DNA from: CAZTAO01 sp964611645
GTDB lineage: Bacteria; Armatimonadota; UBA5829
Length of the DNA stretch: 64,000 nucleotides
Direction: 5' to 3'
Assembly: GCA_964611645.1 (NCBI GenBank)
Contig: CAZTAO010000002.1
Coordinates: forward strand, 62,001 to 126,000
Made by a program: the position numbers and the translations under genes. The notes below the pieces were generated by a model. It saw nothing but the letters and a program-made list of their open reading frames with translations. It did no database searches and was not told the origin of the DNA. Within the stretch, counting starts at the first letter, position 1. Each line of letters starts with the position of its first letter. This document shows, piece after piece, positions 25,994 to 36,447 of the stretch.

Positions 25994-26147
25994 CAACTAC
26001 TCCTGTGTGCCTTCGCGGACACTGCTCCGCTACAACTTCGACATTCCGGCGACGGCTTCCTCCGTCCGCTTTGGGAAGGTAATACCGGTTGACTCGCCGA
26101 ACAACATACAAGGTAACACATTACTGTACTGAGGTGGAAATCCGCAG

Positions 26148-27239
26148 ATGAGCAAAGTATTTTTCGCTTCCGCGAAGCCCAAAGCTATGAAACCCGACGC
26201 CAGCCTGCCCGCGAAGTTCGCGCGGATGCTGGATGGTCTGCCGCTGGCTGATATGTTCGCCGAAAAGAGCGTCGCCATTAAGATGCACCTGGGCGGCGGG
26301 GTCGGCTTCACTACTATCCCTCCTCTGTTTGTGAGGATGCTGGTCAAGAAGGTGAAGGAGGCAGGTGGCAAGCCATTTGTGACCGACGGCTCCTTTGCCG
26401 TGCCCTCGGCAGTCGAGCGAGGGTACACCGAGGAGGTGCTCGGAGCGCCGGTTGTGCCCGCGGCCGGGGTGAATGAGAAGTACTTCTACCCCCTGCCCAT
26501 CGGCTTCAAGGACCTGAAGGAGGTCTACGGCTGTGGGGAGATTGTGGACGCCGACGCTATGATCGTCCTCAGCCACGGCAAGGGCCACGGCCAATGCGGC
26601 TGGGGCGGGGCAATCAAGAACATCGCCATGGGCTGCGTGATAGGCAAGAGTCGGGGCGGAATCCACGGGCTGATGGACACCGAGTTCGAGTGGCGCGAGG
26701 CCGACTGCACCCATTGCGAGCAGTGTGTCACCAACTGCCCCACCGGAGCGTCATCGTTCACGAAAAAGGGCAAGTTCCACATCTTCACCCACCACTGCCG
26801 ATACTGTATGCACTGCGTGGACTCCTGCCCGGCCAACGCCATCACCATCAACACCGACGGCATCCAGGACTTCCAGACAGGCATGGCGAAAGTCACCAAG
26901 GCCGTGCTGGACACATTCGAGCCGAACCGGGTCCTCTACATCAACCACGTGCTCTCGGTGACCCCGTTCTGCGACTGCTGGGGCTTCAGTTCCCCGGCTA
27001 TCGTTCCGGATGTGGGGACATTCGCCGGCACGGACATAGTGTCGGTTGAGCAGGCTTCCATAGACTCGATCAAGATCGAGAACTTCATCCCAGGCTCCCT
27101 CACCGAGCCGCTGCAGGTCAACAACATAGAAGGCCACCTGCTCCAGAAGATCCATTTCAAAGACCCCTACCTGCAAACCCGCCAATCCGCCGCAGAGGGT
27201 CTGGGCGAGATGGAATATGAGGTTGCGGAGGTAGAGTAG
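26148..27239 (+). CDS. DUF362 protein with two [4Fe-4S] clusters
   Basis: 363 residues. An N-terminal domain (VAIKMHLGGGVGFTTIPP, FVTDGSF, IVLSHGKGHGQCGWGGAIKN) is the DUF362 signature. Two ferredoxin motifs follow: CTHCEQCVTNCP near 188-199 and CRYCMHCVDSCP near 216-227, each binding a [4Fe-4S] cluster. The C-terminal block FCDCWGFSSPAIVPDVG is also conserved. Role in electron transfer is inferred from the clusters; the reaction is unknown. It stands alone, divergent from the discoidin/TIM-barrel gene. Confidence 0.88.
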   Translation: MSKVFFASAKPKAMKPDASLPAKFARMLDGLPLADMFAEKSVAIKMHLGGGVGFTTIPPLFVRMLVKKVKEAGGKPFVTDGSFAVPSAVERGYTEEVLGAPVVPAAGVNEKYFYPLPIGFKDLKEVYGCGEIVDADAMIVLSHGKGHGQCGWGGAIKNIAMGCVIGKSRGGIHGLMDTEFEWREADCTHCEQCVTNCPTGASSFTKKGKFHIFTHHCRYCMHCVDSCPANAITINTDGIQDFQTGMAKVTKAVLDTFEPNRVLYINHVLSVTPFCDCWGFSSPAIVPDVGTFAGTDIVSVEQASIDSIKIENFIPGSLTEPLQVNNIEGHLLQKIHFKDPYLQTRQSAAEGLGEMEYEVAEVE

Positions 27240-27350
27240 AACCGCGACGGGCGCGAAAACCGTGATCGGGTGCGATTTGTAATCGCGCCCGAAACAGAAC
27301 CGTTGCATCTGGGATGCTTCGACGCCGCCAGATCCCGGGCCGGTTCTTTG

Positions 27351-27436
27351 GGTGCGCGACTGCAAATCGCGCACCATCAGCAGGGTGGTTCATTCCACCG
27401 GTCCTATATGTCATATTTGTCCTATATGTCCTATCT
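27351..27436. repeat. Hairpin and direct repeats in the 290-base gap
   Basis: GGTGCGCGA/TCGCGCACC (27351-27375) is a perfect 9-base hairpin. GTCCTATATGTC repeats directly within 27402-27436. Both look like dispersed non-coding elements upstream of the promoter at 27449. Confidence 0.6.
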
Positions 27437-27448
27437 TGCACAAACCCA

Positions 27449-27477
27449 TTGACAACGGCCTCGCCGAGTTCTACAAT
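27449..27477 (+). promoter_or_regulatory. Sigma70-type promoter of the second UroD-like gene
   Basis: Perfect TTGACA (27449-27454), a 17-base spacer and TACAAT (27472-27477). The UroD-like ATG at 27531 lies about 47 bases after the expected transcription start, behind a GGAG site. Confidence 0.8.
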
Positions 27478-27530
27478 ATCTACCATTGGTCGACCAATAG
27501 AATACAACCGATTTCTCGAGGAGCAAACCG

Positions 27531-28715
27531 ATGAGTATTTCCAGCAGAGAGCGAATGATCGCGGCGCTGAAGTGTGAGAATACCGACCACGTGCCGTTTT
27601 CGCCGTTCATAGTCCAGGGGCCGTGGATGGAGAAGCCGATGTTCTGGCGGAACCAGTTTGAGCGTGCAGAATGTATGCTCGAACTCGATCTAGACCCTAA
27701 CATAGATATCTGGCTCCCCTGGCCCCAGATTCACAAGGATGTGGAGATCAGGGAATGGCGCGACACCTCCGGCAAGGATCCCATCATTACCAAGGAATAC
27801 CAAACTCCGGCCGGCGTGCTGCGATCGGTTGTTCGCGAGACCTCGGACTGGTGCGATGCCCTGCATACCCCGTGGATCCCCACCACGATGGGCGGCGAAC
27901 TGCGCGACCAATTCTGCATGGATATGTGGGACGACTGGAATGTGTCCCGCAGGCTGGAGCCCTGGGTCAAAGGTCCTGAAGACCTCGATAAGCTCAAGTA
28001 CTGCATGCTCCTGCCCACCGGCCACGATTTGGATATGTGGAAGATGGACACCGAGCGCGCCCTGGAGAAGGCGAAGAAGCACGACATCATCTCGATTGCC
28101 CGCCGAACCATAGTCGGCGATGCTTTCCAGTGGTTCTGCGACATCCCTCAGTTCCTGATGTGGATTTCCGATGAGCCGCAGTTCATCAAGGAGTTCTTCC
28201 AAATCTTCCAGGACTGGTGTCTTGAGGTAACCAAGTTGGCGCTTGAGGCGGGCGTGGACGCTGTGCAGCGGCGCGGCTGGTACGAGGTCCCGGCATACTG
28301 GGGTCCCAGACACTATAAGGAGCTGTTCGTCCCGATGATCGAGGCGGAAACCAAGCTGGTGCATGACGCCGGCAAGATACACATCTACCTGCTCCCCGAG
28401 GGCCAGGGAGACTACGGCGAAGTACTCAAGGATATGAGCTTCGACTGCCACATGGGGATCGACCCGAGGATGCTGCGCGGCGGCGATATGCAGTCATTGT
28501 TCGAGAAGCTTGGCCACAAGCAGTCGTTCTGGGGCGGGGTAAACGCGGAAGTGACCATCGAAAGCGGCGACCCGCAGAGGATAGGAGCCGAGGTCAAGGA
28601 GTCCATCGAGGCTCTCAACGGCAACGGCGGCTTCATCCTGGGCGCGTTCCTCTTCCAACAGATCAGGACCCAGGATGTAATGACCATGATCACCGCTTGG
28701 AAGAAGTTCAGATAG
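27531..28715 (+). CDS. Uroporphyrinogen decarboxylase-like protein (second of three)
   Basis: 394 residues. The N-terminus SSRERMIAALKCENTDHVPF is the classic opening of UroD/MtaA-fold proteins. Unlike the copy at 7831, the HxCG metal motif is not preserved: the corresponding region reads IHIYLLPEGQGDYGEVLK. GFILGAFLFQQIRTQD near the end fits the family's closing helix. The substrate is unknown; loss of the HxCG ligands suggests different chemistry from corrinoid methyl transfer. It has its own strong promoter and is followed by a DapA-family aldolase gene. Confidence 0.8.
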   Translation: MSISSRERMIAALKCENTDHVPFSPFIVQGPWMEKPMFWRNQFERAECMLELDLDPNIDIWLPWPQIHKDVEIREWRDTSGKDPIITKEYQTPAGVLRSVVRETSDWCDALHTPWIPTTMGGELRDQFCMDMWDDWNVSRRLEPWVKGPEDLDKLKYCMLLPTGHDLDMWKMDTERALEKAKKHDIISIARRTIVGDAFQWFCDIPQFLMWISDEPQFIKEFFQIFQDWCLEVTKLALEAGVDAVQRRGWYEVPAYWGPRHYKELFVPMIEAETKLVHDAGKIHIYLLPEGQGDYGEVLKDMSFDCHMGIDPRMLRGGDMQSLFEKLGHKQSFWGGVNAEVTIESGDPQRIGAEVKESIEALNGNGGFILGAFLFQQIRTQDVMTMITAWKKFR

Positions 28716-28720
28716 CCAGT

Positions 28721-28915
28721 CCTCTCTCCCGGGGGAGAGAGTTAGAGAGAGGGCGCTCCCTGACAAACAAGATAGGAAGTTTCGGGATTTCCGCTGCGGC
28801 TCAAATCCCGAAACACCTGGAATCCGGTTTTCTCCTCTCCCCCGTGCGGGAGAGGCGTTGCCCGAAAGCAACCCCTAGCGAAGCGGGGCTGCTAAAGGGG
28901 TCGGGGTGAGGGGCT
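28721..28915. repeat. Composite intergenic repeat region
   Basis: CTCTCTCCCGGGGGAGAGAG begins the region. A perfect 12-base inverted repeat GTTTCGGGATTT (28779-28790) / AAATCCCGAAAC (28803-28814) follows. Then the CTCTCCCCCGTGCGGGAGAG copy of the 7741 element runs to GGGGTGAGGGG. No gene is seen; a GGAGG for the next gene follows. Confidence 0.7.
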
Positions 28916-28947
28916 TCTCAAAGAACAAACAACACCGGAGGCAAGTA

Positions 28948-29844
28948 ATGACCACTCAACTGAAAGGCATCATACCGGCGATAGCCAGCCCGTGTGATGC
29001 AAACGACGTATTTGATGAGAAGAAGTTCGCGGCGCATGTCGAGAGACTCTACGCCGCCGGAGTTCAGGGCCTGTATGTTTGCGGGGCAACAGGCGACGGT
29101 TACAATATGCTGGTCGAAGAGCGAAACCGGGCGGCGCAGATAGCGGTCGAGATCGGCAACAAGTACGGCGGCCAGACCATCGTACACGTAGGCACATCCA
29201 ACAGCCGCGATTCCATGAGGCTGGCTGAGAAGGCAGCGGAAGCAGGGGCGGTCGCCGTTTCCGCAATGCCTCCGGCGAACCGGAACCTCGCGCAGTTGGC
29301 GGACTACTACACCGACATACAGCGTGCCTCGGGCCTGCCGGTGCTGATCTACCACATCCCCATCCTGACAGGCCGGGTGCTGAGCGTGGACGAGATGTGC
29401 AAGCTGCTGGACATCGACGGCGTGATCGGCTTCAAGTTCAGCGACTGGAACCTGTATTTCATGCGTCAGGTAATAAAACAGCGGCCTGGAATCACGGTCT
29501 TCAACGGCAACGATGAATTTATGACGCCGGGACTCCTCTATGGAGCAAGCGGCGGCATCGGCATGAACTACAACGTAATGCCGAAGCTGTTCCTGGGAAT
29601 CTACGACGCGGTTGGCCGCAAGGACCTCGACCGCGCGATGCAGCTTCAAGACCTGATCTGCGACTACATGGACGTGGTCTGGACCTACGGCCTCCTCGCG
29701 CCGTTCTCGGCGGTTATGAAAGAACTGGGCTACGCAGATTATTGCTACAGACGCCCTCGCCAGAAGCTCGATCCGGAGACAGAGAAGCGTTTCCTGGCGC
29801 AGTGGAGACCGAAGTTCGAGGCGATAGTGGCGGCCACGAGTTAG
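28948..29844 (+). CDS. DapA/N-acetylneuraminate lyase family aldolase
   Basis: 298 residues from an ATG with GGAGG upstream. GATGDG (46-51) replaces the GxTGE carboxylate-binding loop, Tyr135 lies in LIYHIP, and Lys163 in GFKFSDWN is the Schiff-base lysine. All point to a working class I pyruvate-type aldolase or hydratase in the cytoplasm. Possible reactions include N-acetylneuraminate lysis, dihydrodipicolinate synthesis, 2-keto-3-deoxy-sugar cleavage or deamination of a pyrroline carboxylate. Its catabolic surroundings make dedicated lysine synthesis less likely; with sialidase-like genes nearby, sialic acid use is one option. Confidence 0.85.
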   Translation: MTTQLKGIIPAIASPCDANDVFDEKKFAAHVERLYAAGVQGLYVCGATGDGYNMLVEERNRAAQIAVEIGNKYGGQTIVHVGTSNSRDSMRLAEKAAEAGAVAVSAMPPANRNLAQLADYYTDIQRASGLPVLIYHIPILTGRVLSVDEMCKLLDIDGVIGFKFSDWNLYFMRQVIKQRPGITVFNGNDEFMTPGLLYGASGGIGMNYNVMPKLFLGIYDAVGRKDLDRAMQLQDLICDYMDVVWTYGLLAPFSAVMKELGYADYCYRRPRQKLDPETEKRFLAQWRPKFEAIVAATS

Positions 29845-29970
29845 CAATCCCCTCCGGCGCGGAATCCGGGTGACGGACGAGAGGGTGACGGAAGCAGAAA
29901 ACCTGAAATTGAAGAAATCCCGAAAGGGAAACGGTTGTCACTCTGAATGAATTTGCTTTTGCCGGTGTTC

Positions 29971-30063
29971 GTTTCGACTCCGCTCAAAGAACGAGATTCG
30001 CTGGTTGAGCGGAGTCGAAACCATGCGTCTGGAAAAGCAGATTCCTCGCAAGCTCGGAATGAC
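29971..30063. repeat. Inverted repeat GTTTCGACTCCGCTCAA plus AGCAGATTCCTCGC element
   Basis: GTTTCGACTCCGCTCAA (29971-29987) pairs perfectly over 17 bases with TTGAGCGGAGTCGAAAC (30005-30021). The 30033-30063 block is a second copy of the 4204 repeat. They fill most of the 310-base gap before the M24 peptidase gene. Parts of the first element recur inside a coding region at 42797-42856. Confidence 0.8.
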
Positions 30064-30155
30064 AATGGAATAATCATATCTCCTTTTCGGGATTTCGCTT
30101 TTTTTCTGGCTTTCTGCTGAAATCGGCTTTACTGATTCTATCGGAGGAATGACCA

Positions 30156-31394
30156 ATGAGAGAACCGCTCAACAACGGCTACTTTCCGCTTTCTGAATAC
30201 CAGAACCGCATATCCAGGCTCCGCGCCGAGATGGCTGATGTCGGGATGGACGCTATCCTGCTGTCCACCGAGTGCAACGTGGTATACTGCACCGGGCTGC
30301 AGGACGGCTACTGGATCGCCACCATGCACGACGACTCCCAGCTTGCCCTCATCAGCGCCGACCCGAGTACCGAGCCGATCCTTATGCTTGCGGACAGCCT
30401 GGAGCAGACCGCTTGGACAAGCTGCGTCAGCGACGTCCGGGTCTGGAGCCAGTTCACCGGCGGCAAGAGCAAAGGCTCCATCGCGACTGTTGCGGACGCA
30501 TTCATGGACCTGAAGCTAGACAAGGCCAAAGTCGGCTGCGAGATAGGCCCGCACGACCGCCCGGGGATGCCGCTGCCCTTCCTGCACAACCTCAAGACTC
30601 GCCTGCCGGGGGTCGATTGGTCGGACAGCACCGATGTCCTCAAGAAGATCCGCGCGATCAAGTCACCTCTGGAGATCACCAAGGTCCGCAAGGCCTGCGA
30701 TATCACCTGCAAGGCATTCAAGCTTGCCATGGACACGGTGCGCGTGGGGATGAGCGAGAAGGAGATGGGGCAGGTAATAGCACTGGAGATGGCGAAGGCA
30801 AGCCCGGATGTGTGCGTGAACCACCCGTGGGTGATCTTCGTCCACTCCGATGGCCGCGGCCCATCAGCTTACGACGGCATCCCCAGCGAGTATCGGTTCA
30901 AGAAGGGCGACACGGTCTACATTGACGGCGGGTTCATCTACCAGGGCTACGGGGCGGACATCATCCGCTGCGGGACTTTCGGTCCACCATCCAAAGACCA
31001 ACTCGCCTACTACAACGCCTCCAAAGACGCCAACATGGCGGCAGTCCACGGCGCGAAACCGGGGATGAAGGGCAAGGAACTCTACCAACTCTGGTTCGAC
31101 AAGGTCTGCGAACTGGGCTTCGAGGATTCCCTGAAGAGCCAACTGGCAGCCGACTGGGACTTCCTCGGCCACGGTCTGGGGCTGGCAGTCCACGAACTCC
31201 CACTCCTCAACTCCAAGTGCGAGGATGTGCTGGAGCCAGGAATGGTGCTGAGTATTGAGGGCAATGTCTTCGATCTGTTCCCGTTCAGCCGGACCAAGAT
31301 AGCCCTCAAGAACGAGGATAACGTCCTCATCACCGACACCGGCTCGGAGTGGCTGACGCCGCTGGAGAATGATTTATGGGTGATAGAGGGCTGA
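30156..31394 (+). CDS. M24 family metallopeptidase (Xaa-Pro aminopeptidase-like)
   Basis: 412 residues with an N-terminal creatinase-like domain (1-160) and the C-terminal pita-bread domain. The five dinuclear metal ligands are all present: Asp257 (VYIDGG), Asp268 (YGADII), His339 (GHGLGLAVHE), Glu368 (LSIEGN) and Glu387 (LKNEDNV). It would remove N-terminal residues before proline or hydrolyse a creatine-like amide in the cytoplasm. The ATG follows TCGGAGGA. It is upstream of the superoxide dismutase gene but separated by about 140 bases. Prolidase activity would fit the imino-acid genes elsewhere in the window. Confidence 0.9.
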   Translation: MREPLNNGYFPLSEYQNRISRLRAEMADVGMDAILLSTECNVVYCTGLQDGYWIATMHDDSQLALISADPSTEPILMLADSLEQTAWTSCVSDVRVWSQFTGGKSKGSIATVADAFMDLKLDKAKVGCEIGPHDRPGMPLPFLHNLKTRLPGVDWSDSTDVLKKIRAIKSPLEITKVRKACDITCKAFKLAMDTVRVGMSEKEMGQVIALEMAKASPDVCVNHPWVIFVHSDGRGPSAYDGIPSEYRFKKGDTVYIDGGFIYQGYGADIIRCGTFGPPSKDQLAYYNASKDANMAAVHGAKPGMKGKELYQLWFDKVCELGFEDSLKSQLAADWDFLGHGLGLAVHELPLLNSKCEDVLEPGMVLSIEGNVFDLFPFSRTKIALKNEDNVLITDTGSEWLTPLENDLWVIEG

Positions 31395-31535
31395 ATCGCG
31401 ATCGACCGGGATAGCCGCTCAGCCGCACAGTCTGTTCGCTAGTGTTGTGTTCATCGATCTCAGCAGGTTTTCCCCTGCCCTGTGTCGGGCATACTGGTAC
31501 ACGGATCACAGCGCGAAATCCAGGAGGATACCACC

Positions 31536-32135
31536 ATGGCACACGAACTTCCGCAGCTTCCATACGGTTACGATGCTCTCGAGCCCTATTACGACGAGCA
31601 GACGGTGAAGCTTCACCACGATATGCACCACGCGGCTTATGTGAAGGGCCTCAATGCCGCCGAGGAGAAGCTCCAGGGGATGATCGCAGCAGGCGACTGG
31701 GCGGCGGTCAAGGCTGTCGCCAAGGAGCAGGCATTCCACGGCTCCGGTCACATCCTGCACTCCATTTTCTGGACCAATATGAAACCCAAAGGTGGCGGCG
31801 ACCCGACCGGTGCGCTTGCCGATGCCATCAAGAAAGACTTCACCAGCATCGAGGCTTTCAAGGCCCTGTTCCTGGCGACCACCAACGCAGTCGAAGGCTC
31901 CGGCTGGGGGATTCTGGCCTACTGCGCCCAACAGGACAAGCTGGTAGTCCTGCAGGCCGAGAAGCACGAGAACCTGACCCAGTGGGGAGTTGTCCCGATA
32001 CTGGTGTTGGACGTCTGGGAGCACGCCTACTATCTCAAGTATCAAAACAAGCGCCCGGACTGGACCAAGGCCTTCATGGACAACCTGGTAGACTGGGGCG
32101 ACGTAGCCAAGCGATACGCGAACGCGAAGAAGTAA
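31536..32135 (+). CDS. Iron/manganese superoxide dismutase
   Basis: 199 residues from an ATG with AGGAGG upstream. Metal ligands His27 (KLHHDMHH), His75 (SGHILHSIFW), Asp159 and His163 (LDVWEHAYY) are all in place, and HSIFWTNM is a family hallmark. It converts superoxide to oxygen and hydrogen peroxide in the cytoplasm. The residues usually used to tell Fe from Mn forms do not give a clean answer here, so the metal is left open. It indicates exposure to oxygen despite the many iron-sulfur proteins in the window. Confidence 0.95.
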   Translation: MAHELPQLPYGYDALEPYYDEQTVKLHHDMHHAAYVKGLNAAEEKLQGMIAAGDWAAVKAVAKEQAFHGSGHILHSIFWTNMKPKGGGDPTGALADAIKKDFTSIEAFKALFLATTNAVEGSGWGILAYCAQQDKLVVLQAEKHENLTQWGVVPILVLDVWEHAYYLKYQNKRPDWTKAFMDNLVDWGDVAKRYANAKK

Positions 32136-32138
32136 GGC

Positions 32139-32231
32139 CGGTTGTCGGTTGACGGTTGACGGTCCACAGTCGGGAGTCGGCGGTCGGCGGTCAGATCCCC
32201 ATCCCTCCAGGTAGTCCCTACCTGGAGGGAT
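32139..32231. repeat. GTTGACGG-type repeat and ATCCCTCCAGGTA hairpin
   Basis: A low-complexity run of GGTTGACGG/GGTCGGCGG-like units (32139-32194) resembles the one at 57602-57680. Then ATCCCTCCAGGTA (32201-32213) pairs perfectly over 13 bases with TACCTGGAGGGAT (32219-32231). This hairpin type recurs twice at 38490-38555 and in reduced form at 47683. Confidence 0.75.
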
Positions 32232-32283
32232 TTGCGCATCTGGCGGCGAACTATGCTGCGGGAACGATTGATGAGGTGAGACA

Positions 32284-33321
32284 ATGGCGTACAGCGGCGT
32301 GATCGATGATTTCAGGACGGCAATAGCTCTTGGGACCCCAAAGCGCGTGCCGTTTGTGGCGGACAGCGAAGAGTTCGATGTCCACATCTGCGGCGGTGGG
32401 GTGACCTACAACCAGTACAACCGCGACGCCAGACTTATGGCTGCGTCCCAGATCGCCGCCGTCAAGCGTTTCGACTATGATTGGGCATGGCTGCAGGTAG
32501 ACGACTGCATACTGTACGAGGTGTTGGGGGTAGAGGTGCGAGGCGAGGGCGACATCCTCCCCGCGGCCTGCGGCTACCTGCCCGCGACTCAGAGTACCCT
32601 TGCGTCTCTCCCCAAGCCCAACCCCCACAAAGACGGCCGCATGCCCGTGCTTATCGAAGCTATCAAGCGGGTGAAAGATGAGTTCGGGGACAGCATCGCA
32701 GTGGTCGGCCGGGTGGAAGCTCCGTTCAGTTCGGTGACTCTGCTATATGGCATCGAAGAAGCCCTCCTAATGCCGCTCACCGATCCCGACCTGCTCACGG
32801 ACACCCTGAAGTGGTTCATCGATGTGCAGATAGAGTTTGGACTGGCCCAGAGAGAGGCCGGGGCGGATGCGGTGTGGGTTGGCGACTGCAACGCCTCCGG
32901 GCACCTGATGAGCGAGAAGTACTATGCAGAGTACGCCGCGCCGTATGTCACACCTCTCGTGCAGGAGTTCGACAAAGCGGGCCTCTGGAGCATCTACCAT
33001 GCCAGCGAGGAGCGAGTCGGCCACCTGAAACTGCAGGCTGAGACCGGCGTCTCCATCCTGAGTGTGGGGCCGGGGCTGGACATCGCGGAGGCCAAGGCGG
33101 CTGTTGGGAGCAGAGTCTGCCTGCTGGGCAATCTGGACCCGGTCAACGTGCTCATGAACGGCACACCTGGGCAAGTTGCGGCTGAAGCCGAGCGCATCAT
33201 GAAGATAGGCAAAGAGGGCGGCGGCTACATTTTCAGCACCGGGGAGATGGCCCCCCGCGACACCCCGATCGAGAACCTGGAAGCGATGATCAGTGCCGCA
33301 AGGAAAGCGGGAGCGGCATAA
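32284..33321 (+). CDS. Uroporphyrinogen decarboxylase-like protein (third of three)
   Basis: 345 residues behind a GAGGTGAGACA ribosome-binding site. The UroD barrel is evident from AFSS-like loops (VEAPFSSVTLLYG), the metal-site strand LWSIYHASEERVGHLK and LLGNLDPVNVLMNGTP, the GNLDP block that closes most members. The usual HxCG motif reads HASEE, so the Cys ligand is lost. The N-terminal TPKRVPFVADSEE is typical of the catabolic-cluster subfamily. Reaction unknown; methyltransferase or lyase-like functions are possibilities. Confidence 0.8.
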   Translation: MAYSGVIDDFRTAIALGTPKRVPFVADSEEFDVHICGGGVTYNQYNRDARLMAASQIAAVKRFDYDWAWLQVDDCILYEVLGVEVRGEGDILPAACGYLPATQSTLASLPKPNPHKDGRMPVLIEAIKRVKDEFGDSIAVVGRVEAPFSSVTLLYGIEEALLMPLTDPDLLTDTLKWFIDVQIEFGLAQREAGADAVWVGDCNASGHLMSEKYYAEYAAPYVTPLVQEFDKAGLWSIYHASEERVGHLKLQAETGVSILSVGPGLDIAEAKAAVGSRVCLLGNLDPVNVLMNGTPGQVAAEAERIMKIGKEGGGYIFSTGEMAPRDTPIENLEAMISAARKAGAA

Positions 33322-33354
33322 CCACGCCGCCCCCACTTTCTCTATCTATAAGGA

Positions 33355-33379
33355 TCGGGAACACAGTCCGTGTCCCGAA
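33355..33379 (+). terminator. Hairpin between convergent genes
   Basis: CGGGAACAC and GTGTCCCG pair with one bulged A around AGTCC, followed on the plus strand by AAAAA. It may end transcription of the third UroD-like gene or be a fragment of the TTTCGGG family. Confidence 0.45.
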
Positions 33380-33385
33380 AAACCA

Positions 33386-34813
33386 CTACCCCTGCGCCGC
33401 TGCCGCCGCGATCTCGGCATCCTGGCGCTTTCCAACCTTGAATGCGTGCCAGTAGAGAATTCCCGTGATAACCTTCAGACCGGCGCACACGAAAAAGATA
33501 GGCCACGCGGGGCTTTGTTCGAACATCTGCCCGAGCGAAGGTATCAGGTGCGCCACGGCGGAAGAGCCGGGCTGCGGCAGGTGCAGCATTGGAAGCAGGT
33601 TCCCCACCGACGGCAGAATCCGGGGCACAAAGTCCGCTGTGAACGGGGCGAATGCCCGATCCATAAGATTGCCGACGATCGGTGTGGAGATCGCGGTCGC
33701 CCCGTAGAGGATCATCAATCGCGCGCCGCTGAATGCTCCAATAACCGGGGTAGGAACAATCGCCAGGTGCGCAAGCGGCACCGTGTAGCTCTCGGCCGTG
33801 TAGGCGAACTGGAGGATGAGGAAGAACGCCAGAAAGACCAACGGTCCGCCCGACAACACCAGCCCAACCATCGCGAATGCCTGTATGATGTCTGCAATCA
33901 GAAGCGCTATGCCGGAACCGAACTTGTCGACCGTCAGCCCGACGTATGCCGTTCCCAGGAACAGGCCTATGAAGATCAGCATAGTCGTATAGCCCGCATA
34001 CTCCACTCCGAGATTGAGCTGCTGGAGTCCGACTGCCATCGCCAGGAATGTCGCGCCATCCCCCAATCCTCTCAGCACATTGGGCGGGGCGAGAAGCTTG
34101 AACTCCCTCATCCGGATGATGCTCCAGATAGCGCTAAGCGGTGATACCGACGCCACCCTGTCTTCACAGCACAGCTCCGGGACCTCCCTGACATGGCTGT
34201 TGGCCCACGCCGCAGCGAGCAGAAGGATCACGCCAACTCCAAACGCAACGGTAAAGCCATGCGGGAAATCCAGCAGTTTGAGGGAGTATGTCGCGAAAGC
34301 GGCGCAGCCTATGCCGATCAACCCTCCGACGGTCCCGATAATGGAGGTGAAGCGTCCTCGTATTCTGTTGCTGATCGTTCTGGCATACATCGCCATAAAC
34401 ACCATGCCAACAAATGCGAGCACTGTCTTGTCGATAACCTCCATTCCGACCATTGTTGGGAATACGAATGAAGGTGTCCGGAACAGAGCAGGCCCAACCG
34501 AAAGTATAACAAGGAAGATGGGATAGATGGCCATTGCCAGAGTGAGAAGTGTGTTTGCCCTCACACGGTTCTTGATGCGGTCGGCTACTCCCATCAGCAG
34601 GAACATCGCGATAGCCGATGTAATCTGCCCCACCGAACCAAGTGCGCCGATCTGGCCCGCGCTCAGCCCGCACCGCACCTGGAAAGTCTGCAACTCCGTT
34701 CCGGTGATCATCGGAGCGTCAGCGTTCTTGATGACCATGGAAAGACCCAGCGAGAGGACATTCCTCTGCTCGGTCTCATTCTTGGTCAGCTTGTTCATCC
34801 ATTTGATTGCCAT
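33386..34813 (-). CDS. Major facilitator superfamily transporter
   Basis: 475 residues; the ATG chosen leaves 11 bases after GAGG, whereas the upstream TTG is only 2 bases from it. Twelve or so hydrophobic segments are visible, with GVADRIKNRVRANTLL after helix 2, a typical MFS cytoplasmic loop, and YARTISNRIRGRFTSIIGTVGGL mid-protein. Substrate is unknown; catabolic neighbours suggest a sugar or amino-acid derivative. It lies 89 bases after nuoM on the same strand, so read-through from the nuo operon is possible. The last 100 residues contain a long Pro-rich loop before a final helix. Confidence 0.8.
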   Translation of the reverse strand: MAIKWMNKLTKNETEQRNVLSLGLSMVIKNADAPMITGTELQTFQVRCGLSAGQIGALGSVGQITSAIAMFLLMGVADRIKNRVRANTLLTLAMAIYPIFLVILSVGPALFRTPSFVFPTMVGMEVIDKTVLAFVGMVFMAMYARTISNRIRGRFTSIIGTVGGLIGIGCAAFATYSLKLLDFPHGFTVAFGVGVILLLAAAWANSHVREVPELCCEDRVASVSPLSAIWSIIRMREFKLLAPPNVLRGLGDGATFLAMAVGLQQLNLGVEYAGYTTMLIFIGLFLGTAYVGLTVDKFGSGIALLIADIIQAFAMVGLVLSGGPLVFLAFFLILQFAYTAESYTVPLAHLAIVPTPVIGAFSGARLMILYGATAISTPIVGNLMDRAFAPFTADFVPRILPSVGNLLPMLHLPQPGSSAVAHLIPSLGQMFEQSPAWPIFFVCAGLKVITGILYWHAFKVGKRQDAEIAAAAAQG

Positions 34814-34902
34814 CGTGTTCAATACCTCATCTGACGCGTGTTAGTACCACAGCGCTGCACTGCGCCTCGACGTGGGAGAAGACTATAGACCCGTGGCCCG
34901 GA

Positions 34903-36447
<1,545 letters not shown>

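Noticed and set aside
24869..26092. Plus-strand open frame of 407 codons
   Set aside because: It is antisense to the discoidin/TIM-barrel gene, which has a signal peptide and a ribosome-binding site.
28948..29844. Assignment as dapA for lysine synthesis
   Set aside because: The GATGDG loop and catabolic neighbours make a general DapA-family aldolase safer than a specific lysine enzyme.
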